From assembly GCA_021234155.1 (NCBI GenBank), contig JAJEKV010000107.1, positions 1,228,866-1,292,865 on the forward strand: a stretch of 64,000 nt of DNA. Reading direction: 5' to 3'. The number at the start of each line of letters is the position of its first letter. Within the stretch, counting starts at the first letter, position 1. The DNA is from Isoetes taiwanensis. Its lineage: Eukaryota; Streptophyta; Lycopodiopsida; Isoetales; Isoetaceae. Below are positions 22,985 through 34,245 of the stretch, piece by piece. Made by a program: the position numbers and the translations under genes. The notes beneath the pieces are model-generated. The model did not search any database. It had not been told where the DNA came from and saw nothing but the letters and a program-made list of their open reading frames with translations.

Positions 22985-23945
22985 TATAATGTATGACGAA
23001 AAGGGCAGTCGGCGCCGACCATTGAAATGCATACAGGAAATAACAGTTGGTTACTTGCAAAGAAGATGTTTTTTTGATGCAAAATATTTCTGCAAGAACC
23101 AATACAAGCAGAACAGCTACTTCTCACAAGCCAGTCGGCGCCGACCAGTGATTATATGCTAAAAAAGTATTGATTAAATGCTTACCTTATTGACCTCAAA
23201 AGTAGGCCTATGATTGCTGGAAGAATACAAAGTAGTAGAAACTTGAGCCAAAAAAACGAGTTTTCAAAAATGCCAGAATATGTAAGATGCCGAATTGCGA
23301 TTGCAAAATGAGAAAATGCAGAGGAAAAATCCCTAGAAGATTGGACTTGCGAAAAAACCCTTTCAAGAATGGAGCAATTTATGCTTACACCCGAATGGCG
23401 CCGACCAAAGATACTTGAGCATAAAAAGTAGTAAAAACTTGAGCATAAAAAATAGTAAACCGAGTTTTCAAAAATGCCAGAATGTGTAAGATTGGCGACT
23501 GCGGATTGCCGAACTGCGACCAATGAAAAAATCCAGAGGAATCCCGTAAGAATGGACGTGCAAAAACCCTCGCCAAGAATGGAGCCCCGTCTTAGACCTT
23601 GTCTTAAAACCCAAATGGCGCCGACCAAAGATACAACGAGTAAAAAACAAAGATATAAAATAGTAAAATACCAGCTTTCAAAAATGCCGACCTGTGCTTG
23701 CAGAAATGCCGAAATGGAAATGCCGAAATCCAGAGGAATCCAGAGCAAAATCCAGAGGAAATGCCGAAATGCCGAAATCCAGAGGAGCCCTGTCAAGAAT
23801 GTCTTAAACCCAAATGAATACCGACCAAAAAAAACAAGAATAATGAAAAGTAATAAAATACTACAGTTTTCAAAGTCGAAACTACAGAAGAAAACCCGAG
23901 TCGGCGCCGACCAGCTCTGCCAAGAACGCTCTGCCAAGAAAGTTT
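22985..23945. repeat. Tandem ~210-bp units with GGCGCCGACC, upstream of the ParB-like gene
   Basis: Three units of roughly 205-215 bp (about 23,225-23,410, 23,411-23,630, 23,631-23,825) share GAGTTTTCAAAAATGCCAGA, AATCCAGAGGAA and CAAGAATGGAGC, and end in AATGGCGCCGACCAAAGATA. The perfect palindrome GTCGGCGCCGAC occurs at about 23,008, 23,132 and 23,898. The block lies 0.2-1.1 kb upstream of the ParB-like start codon. The 251-codon minus-strand frame here is a product of the repeat. Confidence 0.7.
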
Positions 23946-24059
23946 CGTCTGTTTGTTTCTTTTCTTTCTTTCTTACGTTTCTTTTCTTTTTTACGTTTTG
24001 CTTTAATTGCCTTTTTTACTGCATAGCATTATTTTTCTTGGTAAATAACATCTGAATCA

Positions 24060-24450
24060 TTCCAAATAGTAAATACCATTCATACTTTTACATAATGGTA
24101 AATAGAAAGAACATGCTGCCTTTACAAAATGGTAAATAGAAAGAGCATTCCACAATGGTAAATATCATTCATACCTTTAATATAGGTATGGTACGATCCA
24201 CATTTAAAAAATGTGACGTTTAAAAATCACTACGGTTAATACTACGTTTAACATTAAAAATGTTAAATATTTACTGCATATGGCGCTTAATACTACTAAG
24301 CAACATTAAAAATGTTAAACATTTACAAAGGCCTATGGCTAGAACAAGGTTACGGTGCCTATGGCTAGAACAAGGTTAACGTTATTATTACAAATGGTTA
24401 TTATTACAAATGTACGTTATTATAATAATAACGTTAAAAAATGAACGTTG
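24060..24450. repeat. Short local repeats and small hairpins
   Basis: ATGGTAAATAGAAAGA-type units recur three to four times (24,070-24,170). AACATTAAAAATGTTAAA, a small hairpin, occurs near 24,251 and 24,303. CCTATGGCTAGAACAAGGTT is directly repeated at about 24,332 and 24,357. This lies just upstream of the MULE reading frame and could be part of that element's terminal region. Confidence 0.5.
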
Positions 24451-24556
24451 GTGTGCATAATTCTCCGTTGCAACGGGTATATTATTTTAAGGGAATCCAA
24501 TTAATGACTTGCTTAACGGTTTTTTAAAATCAAATATATAATTCTTCTGGCTATCC

Positions 24557-27222
24557 TTGTACATTCTTTCAGTTAGTTCCTTCATGGAAAGTCGCGTCAC
24601 AGTAAGAGGATGGGGAAGAGAACAGGAAATGACAATGCCTTTCGTGGGTGGAATTTGCAATCTAGAGAGCAAAGCTTTGGCATCCTTCTTTCACTTCCCA
24701 ATAGATGCCTTGTGTGTTGTTCAAAATGGATATGGTCCACAATGTCTTTCCAATGTGTTGGAAGAATGCAAGAATGATGCAGGCACCCATTGTTACAAGG
24801 TCGATGCACGTTATGGTAACACAGTGATTGTGTATGGTGGCCTATTACCAGATAAGCCCACTAGAATAATAAATTTAGAATCGCCATCTTCTTCATCATC
24901 AGGTTCAATGAAAGGGTACAACTCAACCTTCACAAAGATGTTACTTCAGAGTGGTAATAGCAAGCTTAAAAGAATCTTGATGGAAGTGAAGGAGCCTAGG
25001 AAGCTTGCATGTTTGCCACCTTACTATGATGGCAGAATTGTGTTTGAATTACCTAGCCAACAAGAAGCGGGAGGTAGCATGGAGGGTATGCAACAAAATC
25101 AAGATCCACATATGTGGACAACTTACAATCACACTAACACTCCTGCACTTGAAGGTACTGTGAGACTTGCATATTGTGGTGGCTACCTTCAATGTCAGAA
25201 TCCATGTTGTGATTACTTTCTTAGTAAAGGTGAGCATAATTCCTTGCAGTGGAGTGGTAGTATTCATGTTAGACCAGATGTTGGTCCTATATGTGATGCA
25301 CATGGCTCAGTCACTTGTGCATACTGCAAAGAACAACCACACTGTATATCATTATGCGATGCTATGATATACTATTGTCTTCCAAAGTGTACCACGGATA
25401 CAAGACTTGTCATACACACAAGTGCCCATTCCCATCCAATTAGACGAGCACAATCAAGACTAGAAATCAAGAAACTTAAGAATGTAGTTGATAGCACCTC
25501 AACTTCAATTCGTTTATATGGGACCAAGGCAACCGCAAAATGAGATTGCCATGGACAAAATATGCAAAAGCATGTTAATGGAGTTAGATGTGGAAGAAGT
25601 GGACAAAATGACTACTGAACAAGTAGATGCCCTCTTAATGCACTTGGAGCCATTGTGCAATCAGAGAAGGTAAGCCTGTGTAAGCAACTTAAATTTTGCA
25701 TTGTTTTAATCTAATATGTTGTTATGTTCTCAGACTTAGGAAGTGGATTGACAACACAAGGAAGAGAAATAGACAATCCCGTGATGAGATAAGTGGACTG
25801 TTGTACCGAAAAGGAAGTGCCGCTATGAATTTTACATGGCTCTAAGTTTCCGCACCAGCTACACAATGCCCCTCGGTTGAGAGATGCTATGTTTTTAAGA
25901 TGTCCACAGCTTGGAGCTGGTTCAGAGTTGACTTAGTGAACCGCAGATGCCCTTCAGTGAGATTTGGCAAAATCTTGGGTTCATTTCGACCATGTGAAGC
26001 GGATAAATGGATGGACTACAATGGCCTGTCACGTTTATGATCCCATGTGAGTATTTTTTACTACTTTTACTTAATTGATTTCTTCTAATGTTTGTTCATA
26101 ATAGGATACGAGGTTTGCAAACTATTGCCATATGTGAGATGAAAACAGAGGATGTGTCATCTCAAAAGAAATTTTGGAGAAAGTTAAACAAGGTATTGCA
26201 GTCCAAAGGCTTTCCTCCAGCCCAATTTCATGGATTCATGGCTGACGAGGCCCAAGCTAATTGGAATGCCATTCGAGATATCTTTTTTGAAGGTAAGACA
26301 TACCCTGAGAAAGAAAGATCTTGTGTTTTTCACTTTGAACAATGCTTGCAAAGGCAGACCAAGAAACACTTGAGCCCTGAGAATAGGCAAGTGTTCTGTA
26401 ATCAATGTAGATTATGGAGATTTTGCTCGAGCCAAGAGGAGGCAGAAGCCATATATCAAAGCATCCTAGAGTGGCTCTCAAGTATGGCATCAAGTTCTGA
26501 TGTCATGGCATTGTCTTCATGGTTGGCATGGTGGCATCAAAGAGTCGAGGGGGGTGGGGAACTTTATGAAGGCCCAAAGCAATATAGAAATTGCAATGCA
26601 TATGCCCGATACAAATCTCTCAATCCGCATGGAAGTTGGCTGGCTGCCACCGGCTATAGAAGGAACCTCTTTATGTGATGCTAGTCTATTTGATCTTACA
26701 GAGGCTATCTTGCAAAGTACAAGATACAAATCATATTTGGAGCACAATTACGTAGGAACGGGCCCAGGACTTTCTACATTGTTTTCAAGGCTGCAGGCGC
26801 AGACTAACAAGCTGGTATTAAGCCTTCTAAAATGTGCTCACTGTCAACAAGGAAGTATTCGACATGGTGTTTTCTTGCATAACACAGGAACAGGAGGAAA
26901 TGATCAGACAATATTGAAGAGAAAAAGCTTAGATGAAACTGCTAGTATTCACAGTGAGCATGGAACACATCGACCAGACAAGGAAGCAAGAAACATACCA
27001 AGAGTAGCTAAAGATGATCCCGTGGTAAGAAATTTGTTTAGCAAGAGGGATCAAGGTGGCACCAAACCTCCTCAGCCTTTTAGGGAAAATTTCCTAGAAG
27101 GTTTTAGAGCAATCGAAATAACATATGCAATCGGAATTTTCCCCGCTATAAAAATTTGTAACCGAAATTTTCCTTTGAAAAGTAGAACAACAGGAATAAT
27201 GCAAATTATGCAAGTAAAATAA
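24557..27222 (+). CDS. MULE-type transposase, N-terminal and catalytic part
   Basis: The first frame (24,557-25,543, 328 codons) holds a cysteine-rich block (CGGYLQCQNPCCDYF, then CDAHGSVTCAYCKEQ) and ends HTSAHSHPI, the sort of zinc-binding DNA-binding domain found before MULE transposases. An intron probably lies at about 26,048-26,103 (GTGAGT...AATAG). After it comes GLQTIAICEMKTEDVS, FWRKLN and FHGFMADEAQANWNAIRDIF, with D in MADEAQANW as a catalytic acidic residue, then CVFHFEQCLQRQTKKH and LAWWHQR. The frame switches near 26,530. Similarity stops near 27,200, where a hAT remnant is inserted; the SWIM finger is found again after 29.2 kb. The element is not intact, but long frames and conserved motifs suggest recent activity. 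Confidence 0.7.
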
Positions 27223-27254
27223 AACATTGAGCTCTGTCAAATACAAATACAACA

Positions 27255-28740
27255 AAATATGTTTGGTACAATCAACTACATTTGTTGAAATCTAAAAGAT
27301 TCAGATCTATTCCATCCTCTATATCCAGTTCTATTTCTTGTATATTAGGAGGAAACATGACTTGCTCATCTTCACCATCACTTTGAATTTCTTGGCATGT
27401 ACCTGTATCAATGTGCCGAACTTCAAGACATGTTCTCCAAAGGCTTTATGCTGGCTGAAAACATCAAAAGTCTCTAAACTTGACCTTCAATTGAAATCCA
27501 TCTAAAGCCGCCCAATCGCTGGTGACTTTAATCGGTTTCTATACTTCACTTTGATCATATTCACACGGCTAAATCCACGCCACATGCCGCCGCTACAAAG
27601 ATTGAACAAGCCCAAATTGTGCAACCTTTTAAGAGTTCGATACTTCATAGCCCACGGGTCCATACAAGAAATCATAGTCCAAGCCGCCAAGAAAGCTTTT
27701 CCCAACCCAATCCGTGGCTTGCTTGCAATCTAAACTTTGGAAACTCTTTTAGCAATTGATCTTTTCTCAACAACAAAGACGATAACCTTCCCGCTCATAA
27801 TTTTATCCTTCCCAAAAAATTCAGCAAGCTTACTTTATCTCAAAGATCCAAAATTATGCAATTTAATTTGTCTTCTTGGCAAACTAACAGAGCTAAAACA
27901 CGCAAGCAAGATAACAATTCATTTTCTTTCATGCGCTCCTTCAAGCATGCAACCAAAGCATTTGCAAATGCCTCTTTGAAATTTTATTGCTTTCAAGAAG
28001 ATCATCGCTTAGCCTTGATCGCTTCATTTCCATGCCTCTATACATGTTGCCTTTAAATCGCACTCACGTAAAGCAAAAAGAAGCCCATCGAACTACCATA
28101 ATCTGGAATAATAGGGTAGCCCTTTGCCGTCATAACTATTTCCATTCAAATCAGCATGCAGCCCCAAATATTCAGTTTCAATTTCCTTTGACTGTAGTAT
28201 TACACAAGCTCCAAACATTGGTGACGCCCACATTATCTCTTTGGAAGTCTAGACTCAAATCATCCATCTTTTGAAGAATGTCACCAAGATAATGCAACAC
28301 ATAAATCACCCACAAATTGACATACCAAAATCAGCCACAATTTTAATACTTAAAAAGGAAAGAAAAAAAAAATATGGACTGACCTTGAACTCTCTCAAAC
28401 CGTCATACAAGATAACATGTTCTTTTTAAGACATCCAATATTGGCTCTAAAATTTCACAAAAGTCTCTTAATGGCGCTGATGCCTACTAAGCCACCTTGT
28501 CTCTTGAATGTCTTGTGCTTTCAACTCCGCCATATTCCAACTCTTTTCTCCATTTCAGCCAAAAAGATTCAATCGGATCGCATTTTGAGAAGTAACTAGC
28601 AATCTTATTCACAAGCTTGTTCACAAAAGTGCACATCTCCCTCACAATCACTAAATTTTGAGGTTGATTCAAGGCATAAATTGGTCCCGATGAGCAACAC
28701 AATGTATGTTTATCATAAATGGGTTTATGCCATTTCTAAG
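27255..28740 (-). pseudogene. hAT-like (zinc finger MYM/TTF-type) transposase remnant
   Basis: On the minus strand the order is FVNKLVNKIASYFSKCDP (about 28,568-28,621), then HYLGDILQKMDDLSLDFQRD (about 28,240-28,300), and at the 3' end the open stretch EIELDIEDGIDLNLLDFNKC with a stop near 27,270. YFSKSP-type and LGDILEPLN-x-L-x-x-x-FQ-type blocks are characteristic of hAT-family transposases of the ZMYM1/TTF type. Stops and frameshifts are frequent. It sits inside the MULE, in opposite orientation. Confidence 0.45.
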
Positions 28741-29079
28741 ACGGTAGCTACACCAGTATTAAGGCCCCGGTCATAACCGGCTTGTGAGAGAAAAAGAAGT
28801 TGCCAATACAAACCGCTATTCAAGAACTACAAAGAGGTAGCAAGATCGATGCCAAGGGAGAGTGAGTATTAATGGTAAAAATGTGATAAACTTATCAATA
28901 AAAGTTTATCATCTATCGCAGCCCCTTCTTTCCATGGATCAGGTCATACAGGTGGTGGCGCTAGAACAAGTCTTTTGGTTTTGTGGAGATAACTTGAAAT
29001 GCACATGGTATGCACATCCTAGCATACTAGAGGTGCCTCCAAGGCCCATTTTATGGTCGGGCAGTAAAGTGGGTACTTA

Positions 29080-29555
29080 ATCTTAAACAAGATGAACTTG
29101 AGATTCTTCAAAATGGTGGCTACAACTTGGAGGTTTATACAGACTAGTGTTGAACCAGCTCATGGATGCTGGGCAAATATACATAAGAACAGGCCACCAT
29201 TGCGACGAGATGGTAAAAGAGTTAAGAGAAGGTCAAAACCGGTAGGCAATGCTAAGTGAACCTAGAGAGGAGCAAAGACATGGGTGATGTAAGAATGAAC
29301 ATGAATGTGGTAGAGGCCAAAAAGCATGTTGATTTCCATTTGAAAAGGGAGAAGAACACATATACAGTTAGCATCAAGAACGAGCCCGCTTGCACTTGTC
29401 CTGACTTCCAAGGCAAAGCATTGAAGAACAACTATACACCTTGCAAACATATATTCTATGTCCTTACTAAGATATTCGGGAGAGATCCAGTGGTTGACTT
29501 GACTTTGATCCAGCCTATTCTACCTGATGCTATTCTGGACAAACTTCTACAGTAA
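29080..29555 (+). CDS. MULE transposase C-terminus with SWIM zinc finger
   Basis: The frame 29,256-29,555 reads AKKHVDFHLKREKNTYTVSI, then CTCPDFQGKALK and PCKHIFYVLTKIFGRDP. C-x-C, then C-x-H, is the SWIM finger that follows the catalytic domain in MULE transposases. It ends with a normal stop (ILDKLLQ*). It is on the same strand as the transposase at 24.6-27.2 kb and most simply is its displaced 3' end. Sequence at 29,080-29,250 looks coding but is frame-broken. Confidence 0.65.
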
Positions 29556-29885
29556 TACTTGCATTGTGATAGTTTTTTTTCTTTCAAAGCAAATTATCTT
29601 CCATATTTGGTTGTACTTTTGAGAGCACATGACTTGTGCCTCTTCTATGAATCAATATCTCCTGTTTTGTGTCCAATATGAGCAAGTTATAGTCTATAAT
29701 TTCAATTGTCTTCCTATGAGTATTGAAATGGTAGAAAAAGAACAAAATGCCCAAGCAAAAAAGCCCTAGAAAAATTTGCACCCTTTCTTGGTGCCTTTGA
29801 TCAGTTATGATGGTCGTTGCATATGCACAACATGGAGGTGGTCTTTGTTAATTAGACTCTTTTAAGACAATGCAATTGTTGCATA

Positions 29886-30300
29886 CTTGTACTTGTTGCA
29901 TGTGGCCGCGCAAGATTGATAGATAAAGGACAGTGGTACTTTGAACATGTGGAAGAGAAGTGCGGTGTTCTTCCTGATATGGGTCATTATAACTACATGA
30001 TTGATTTACTGGGAGGTGCTGGATGCCTTAAAGAAGCAAAGACACATTCTTAAGTTTTGACCGTGCAATCAATATTATAGGTTGGAGATCTCTCCTTAAG
30101 CGCTTTGTATTATTAGCAACTTAGAGCCGGAGTAAACAATGTTTGAGAGGATCATCCATTTAGATCCTTATCTCAAAGGTTTATGCGAGAGAATGAACGG
30201 TAGAAGGTATTGGACACCAACTGGTTGAGCATAGCATGCCTCCACAAACTCCCTGGACAAGGATGAAAGAGAATGAACGATGTTTCTTGATGTAGCAAAT
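29886..30300 (+). pseudogene. PPR protein C-terminal fragment
   Basis: In mixed frames it reads LIDKGQWYFEHVEEKCGVLP, DMGHYNYMIDLLGGAGCL and IIGWRSLL. This is the E-domain-like end of a plant-type PPR protein (H-Y-x-x-M-I-D-L-L-G-R-A-G is the classic block). It is not joined to the PPR remnant at 7.7-9.4 kb, which is on the other strand. It is broken and incomplete. Confidence 0.6.
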
Positions 30301-31010
30301 GAGCAGTGCGTGGTTTGTGACTTGGATTTGGACTATTAAAAGGGAGGAGTTTGGTGTATGTGATGTGGCAGGAACGGATGCTAGACCCTTGCTCTAATGA
30401 CTTGGGATTTCTTCAATGCTAACAACTCCATCTAGCTGTGTGTTGCATACGAACACATTAACCAAGTACCAAAAGAATGGTTTGCGTAAACTTGGTTTCT
30501 AAACTAAGGTCCACAAAATCAAAACATTGCACTGAATACAAAATTTTCAGTGAACCTATATAATGGCCTTTGTTGTGCGTCTACACATTGTTAAAGACCA
30601 GGCTTAGATGAGAATGAATAGGCTTAGATGAGAATGAATCGTATCCAAACTTGAACTATTTTTACACCATGCCTTCATTACGATATTATTATGGATGTCC
30701 CATCCACAATCTCCTTTCTTTCCCATCAAGATTCATTTTTGGAGAATATTATGATCTTTTCAACCATAGCTTTTTATTCAATGTGCTTCAACACCTTTAC
30801 CCTATAAGTAAGAACTTCTCGAGGGCAACCCATTATGCGACAACACCTTCTTGTTATTGCTTAATAAAAATAGCATCCCAATAGCTGGTCAACAAAGGGT
30901 GTAATAAGTCCAATTTATGAGGTTTTATTTCTCTACAATGAGAGGAAATTGTCCATCTGCTGAACCTATGTGGGAGTCATTTATTTTGCAGAGAGCCATC
31001 TGCAGCAGGG
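30301..31010. other. Spacer, no gene seen
   Basis: AT-rich. A 19-bp direct repeat (AGGCTTAGATGAGAATGAAT) is present twice in tandem at about 30,601-30,640. Nothing else stands out. Confidence 0.5.
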
Positions 31011-31011
31011 A

Positions 31012-31600
31012 ATAAATTACTAATCTCATATTTCTTATTAGCTAGAATGACTTTAGCTAAACTTGCTCGATATTAATCCCAAAACTTTCTGTGGTTTAGC
31101 TAAACTCTACATATTTTTCCTCTCATACTTTCTAGCATTTAGCTAAACTAACCTAAACATCATCCCAAAAATTTCTATGGCGTGGCCAACGGAAATTATT
31201 AAACCGAATTACTATATTTTTTTTCAATTGTTTCCACTTATTTTAGTCATTTTCTTTGTGAAAACATTCTAAAAAAATCCTAACTAGCAAAATCTATGAC
31301 AAATTAATTTATAATGCTACTAGAACTATTTACTAATCATATATTTCATATAAACTAGAATGATATTAGCTAAACTAGCATGAAATTCATTCTAAAAGTT
31401 TCTATAGTTTAGCTAAACAATACAAAATTTCACTCTCTTACTTTCTAGCGTTTGGCTAAAGAGCTCCAGGGTTGGTGCAATCCCGAAAAAAGTTAAGCTA
31501 AAATTATTATTTTTTTCCTAATTTTTTCCATTTACTTTAGCCAATTTTTTTCAAAAATGTGCTAAAAAATCGCCAAATAGCTAAGTTTAGCCCTTAAATT
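31012..31600. repeat. Tandem duplication of ~310-bp AT-rich unit rich in TTTAGCTAAAC
   Basis: Unit 1 (about 31,012-31,310) and unit 2 (about 31,325-31,595) share, in order, TTACTAATC, TAGAATGA followed by TTAGCTAAACT, AGTTTAGCTAAAC, TACTTTCTAGC, and a run of T followed by CCA-TTTA. The motif TTTAGCTAAA is palindromic (AGCT core). The copies are about 70 percent alike by eye. Possibly two copies of a MITE. Confidence 0.55.
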
Positions 31601-32459
31601 ATTCCATGATCTGCAGCTTCTTAGTTGTTTACCACTTTAACCTTACAATGGTCACTATAATATGTGACTAAAGACATATTGGGCTAAACGAAATAAAACA
31701 AAAACCAATGTTGACACCTCAAAGGCAAAGCAAGCTGATGATCAAGATGACATTATATGAATTCTTCCCATACTTTGACATCTACACTGGCACAATGGGA
31801 TGCTTCTTTCTATGATAACTTCATACTATAGAATGCAATGTTATCAATTCTTAAACTTCACATAAAGTACGTGAACCACTTGCAAGCTTCACAAATCCAC
31901 AAATTCTTTTCTAGACAATGATTTTCTAGAAGGTGCTATAGATCGCATGGCACAAATGTTAATGGATGTAACGATACAAATGTGGGAAGAGATAGTCCAA
32001 ACACAAAAGGTTACCTAGGGAATGCTGCAAATTGTTGATGCTTTTAGATGTTTGGATAAAACAATCTAAATCAGCCTCAAGTAATACTTGATACTATGCC
32101 ATCAACATATTGCCATCGTCATAAATGATGCACTCAACCCCATTGGATATATCCCCAAGTAAATCCCAAGTTACTCATGTGATAATCCCATGAGCTTATT
32201 TCTTGCAACGTAGGCAAAACTACAGTCATCCATGACATTGTTTATATCATGGGTATTGTCATTGATGAATTTGCCATGACAATCCGATTTTGCAAATCTT
32301 TGAAAAATCATTAATTTTGTGAATGGATACTGCTGACTAGCTTTATATTCATTCATTTTCTGAGTCCCAAACATCCTACATATCTCATTCAAAGAAGAGT
32401 TTACAATAAATGGTTGCAGAATGGTGTTTTTCTATTAGGAAACCTATGGGTTAACAATA
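31601..32459. other. Spacer, no gene seen
   Basis: AT-rich sequence. The only longer frame (32,171-32,392, -) has no domain I recognise. Confidence 0.5.
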
Positions 32460-32794
32460 GCTATATTACATGGACTGCTTCTAAATCTCTTTGATAGAAC
32501 CATGTTCAAACACATCATGAGAATTGTGCCAATATTGATGCTCAATGTCAATAATAAGAAAATTGACTGGTCCTATAAGGTATCTTTGAATTATAATTTT
32601 CTTGCTTTCTCTGAAAAGGCATCTAAAGCTAGGTTGTACTAGAATATCGCTAATGATATCGTGAGTAAGCTTTTCAAAAATTTCTGGAAATCCTATTCCC
32701 CTTCGAAGTTGAGTTATTTTATATGGCTTCTAGTAACAAAAGTGTGCCTAATATGGAAAGCCTTCCACATGCATCAAATTAGCAATCATAATCG
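32460..32794 (+). mobile_element. LINE C-terminal fragment, left half
   Basis: The frame at 32,661 reads LFKNFWKSYSPSKLSYFIWL, then LVTKVCLIWKAFHMHQ. W-x-x-x-x-P-x-K-x-x-x-FIW-L is the start of the zf-RVT zinc knuckle of plant LINEs. The coding stretch stops where element A begins at 32,795 and seems to resume after 33,800. Confidence 0.45.
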
Positions 32795-33140
32795 CATCGA
32801 TCCGAGACATCGGATCGCCATTCTAGAATGGGACGAGCATGCATGTCATGCATGCATGCGGGCGGCACATGCCCGTTTTGGTTGGGAGTTCGCTATTTTG
32901 GTGGCGTTTACGCATCCATCGTCTCCCCCTTCCTCTTCTCTCGCCAGTACCTTATTCTCTTTGAATTGTTTCCGGCGGGGAGGGGCTTCTTCCTGCGGGT
33001 TTTATCATTTGGCGTATCTTTCATGCTATCCTTTACGGCCTTTGGCCTCGTCCCGTGACATTCGTCCTCGATCCTAGTTTGTAAGGAAGTTCTCCGGTAG
33101 TCCGGGCGCTTTGTTGGTTTCTGCGAGTCCCATTCTAGAA
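32795..33140. mobile_element. Palindrome-ended element, copy A
   Basis: Starts CATCGATCCGAGACATCGGA, in which GATCCGA and TCGGATC form a 7-bp stem, followed by the palindrome CCATTCTAGAATGG and GGACGAGC. Ends GCGAGTCCCATTCTAGAA. The terminal inverted repeat is thus about 17 bp and itself contains a palindrome. AATCG flanks both sides. This copy is about 345 bp and lacks the middle part seen in copies B and C. Non-coding. Confidence 0.6.
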
Positions 33141-33143
33141 TCG

Positions 33144-33798
33144 CATCGATCCGAGACATCGGATCGCCATTCTAGAATGGGGCGAGCATGCATGTCATGC
33201 ATGCATGCGCGGCACATGCCCGCTTTGGTTGGGAGTTCGCTATTTCAGCGCTAAGTTTACGCATCCACGCCTCATCGGCGCTTCCTCTTCTCTCAGCATT
33301 ACCTTATTCTCTTTGAACCCACCCTCCCCCTTCTTTGTTTATTATATTTTGTACAAGTTCATTTATCATGTTTTCCACCATTTGGGTGATGCTATTCTCC
33401 TGTATGTTTTTTCTCGTTTGTTGTGTTGGTGATGTGCGTGCATGTTGGCGGCCGCATCCGCTTCGACCTCTCCATGCATGGGGTTTTTGGAGCGATTCTA
33501 TGCCCCTACGTTTGTCTAAAGCCCCTTCGGCTTATCACTAGGGTTTTCCTCGAAAACCGAAAGGGCGAGGGTTTTTTAATCCCTTGATAAGCTTCGGCGG
33601 TACATCAACCACTCATCTATTAGCATTGTATTTGTTTTGGGGTCCAAATGATATAATTGGATTTTCCCTTTATTTTCGGGGTAGTTCGCGATGTGCGGCT
33701 ACCCAATCAATCCCCACCATTGTAGAAAATCTGCCGAGATGAATGAGAAGCCTATCTATGGGCTTTGTTGGTTTTTTTGCAGTCCCATTCTAGAATGG
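33144..33798. mobile_element. Palindrome-ended element, copy B
   Basis: Same start as copy A directly abutting its end (head to tail, sharing TCTAGAATCG). It contains GGTTGGGAGTTCGCTATTT, TACCTTATTCTCTTTGAAC and a strong hairpin region: CTTATCACTAGGGTTTTCC, CGAAAACC, then TTAATCCCTTGATAAG. Ends CAGTCCCATTCTAGAATGG. About 655 bp, no coding potential. Copies B and C share most of their length. Confidence 0.6.
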
Positions 33799-34245
33799 CA
33801 TCTCGCTGATTTCCCCAAATTGTCATCTTGGACCGGTCATTCGAATCTATCGAGCATATTTTTGTTTTGCACAAAAGTTGCTAACTTTTGGAATTGGTTT
33901 GACAAAATTTTAATATTACAACGCGTAATAACTTGCTTCAATTTATTATGAATGATTATGCATTCAAGAATATCATTTTCTTTATTGCTCTATGGAATGC
34001 TTAGGTATTTACATGGAGGGCATATGGTATCTAGCATTTGGATTACGTTAATTTTAATATATGACTTAGAGCTAGCAACGCTTTTCGCTCATAACAATAA
34101 AAGCGCTCAAAAGTCTTATGATGCAAAGTGGAATGGCATTGGGGGCTTTTCAGTTTTTATGAAATTTTTAAGCTTAATTGCCATGAACAATTTTCTAATA
34201 TTGATACTTTCCTTCGTGAATAGACTGTATGTATAAATTTGATCC
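33799..34245 (+). mobile_element. LINE C-terminal fragment, right half
   Basis: The frame reads LSSIFLFCTKVANFWNWFDK, i.e. the H/I-F-x-x-C-x-x-x-x-x-x-W part of a zf-RVT zinc knuckle, which is what should follow the left half at 32,460-32,794. The two halves are on the same strand and separated only by elements A and B. A frame-broken region follows to 34,245 where element C begins. Confidence 0.4.

Noticed and set aside
23182-23937. Open frame of 251 codons on the minus strand
   Set aside because: It follows the 210-bp tandem repeats and has a low-complexity, phenylalanine/leucine/isoleucine-rich translation; an open frame is expected from repeating a stop-free unit.
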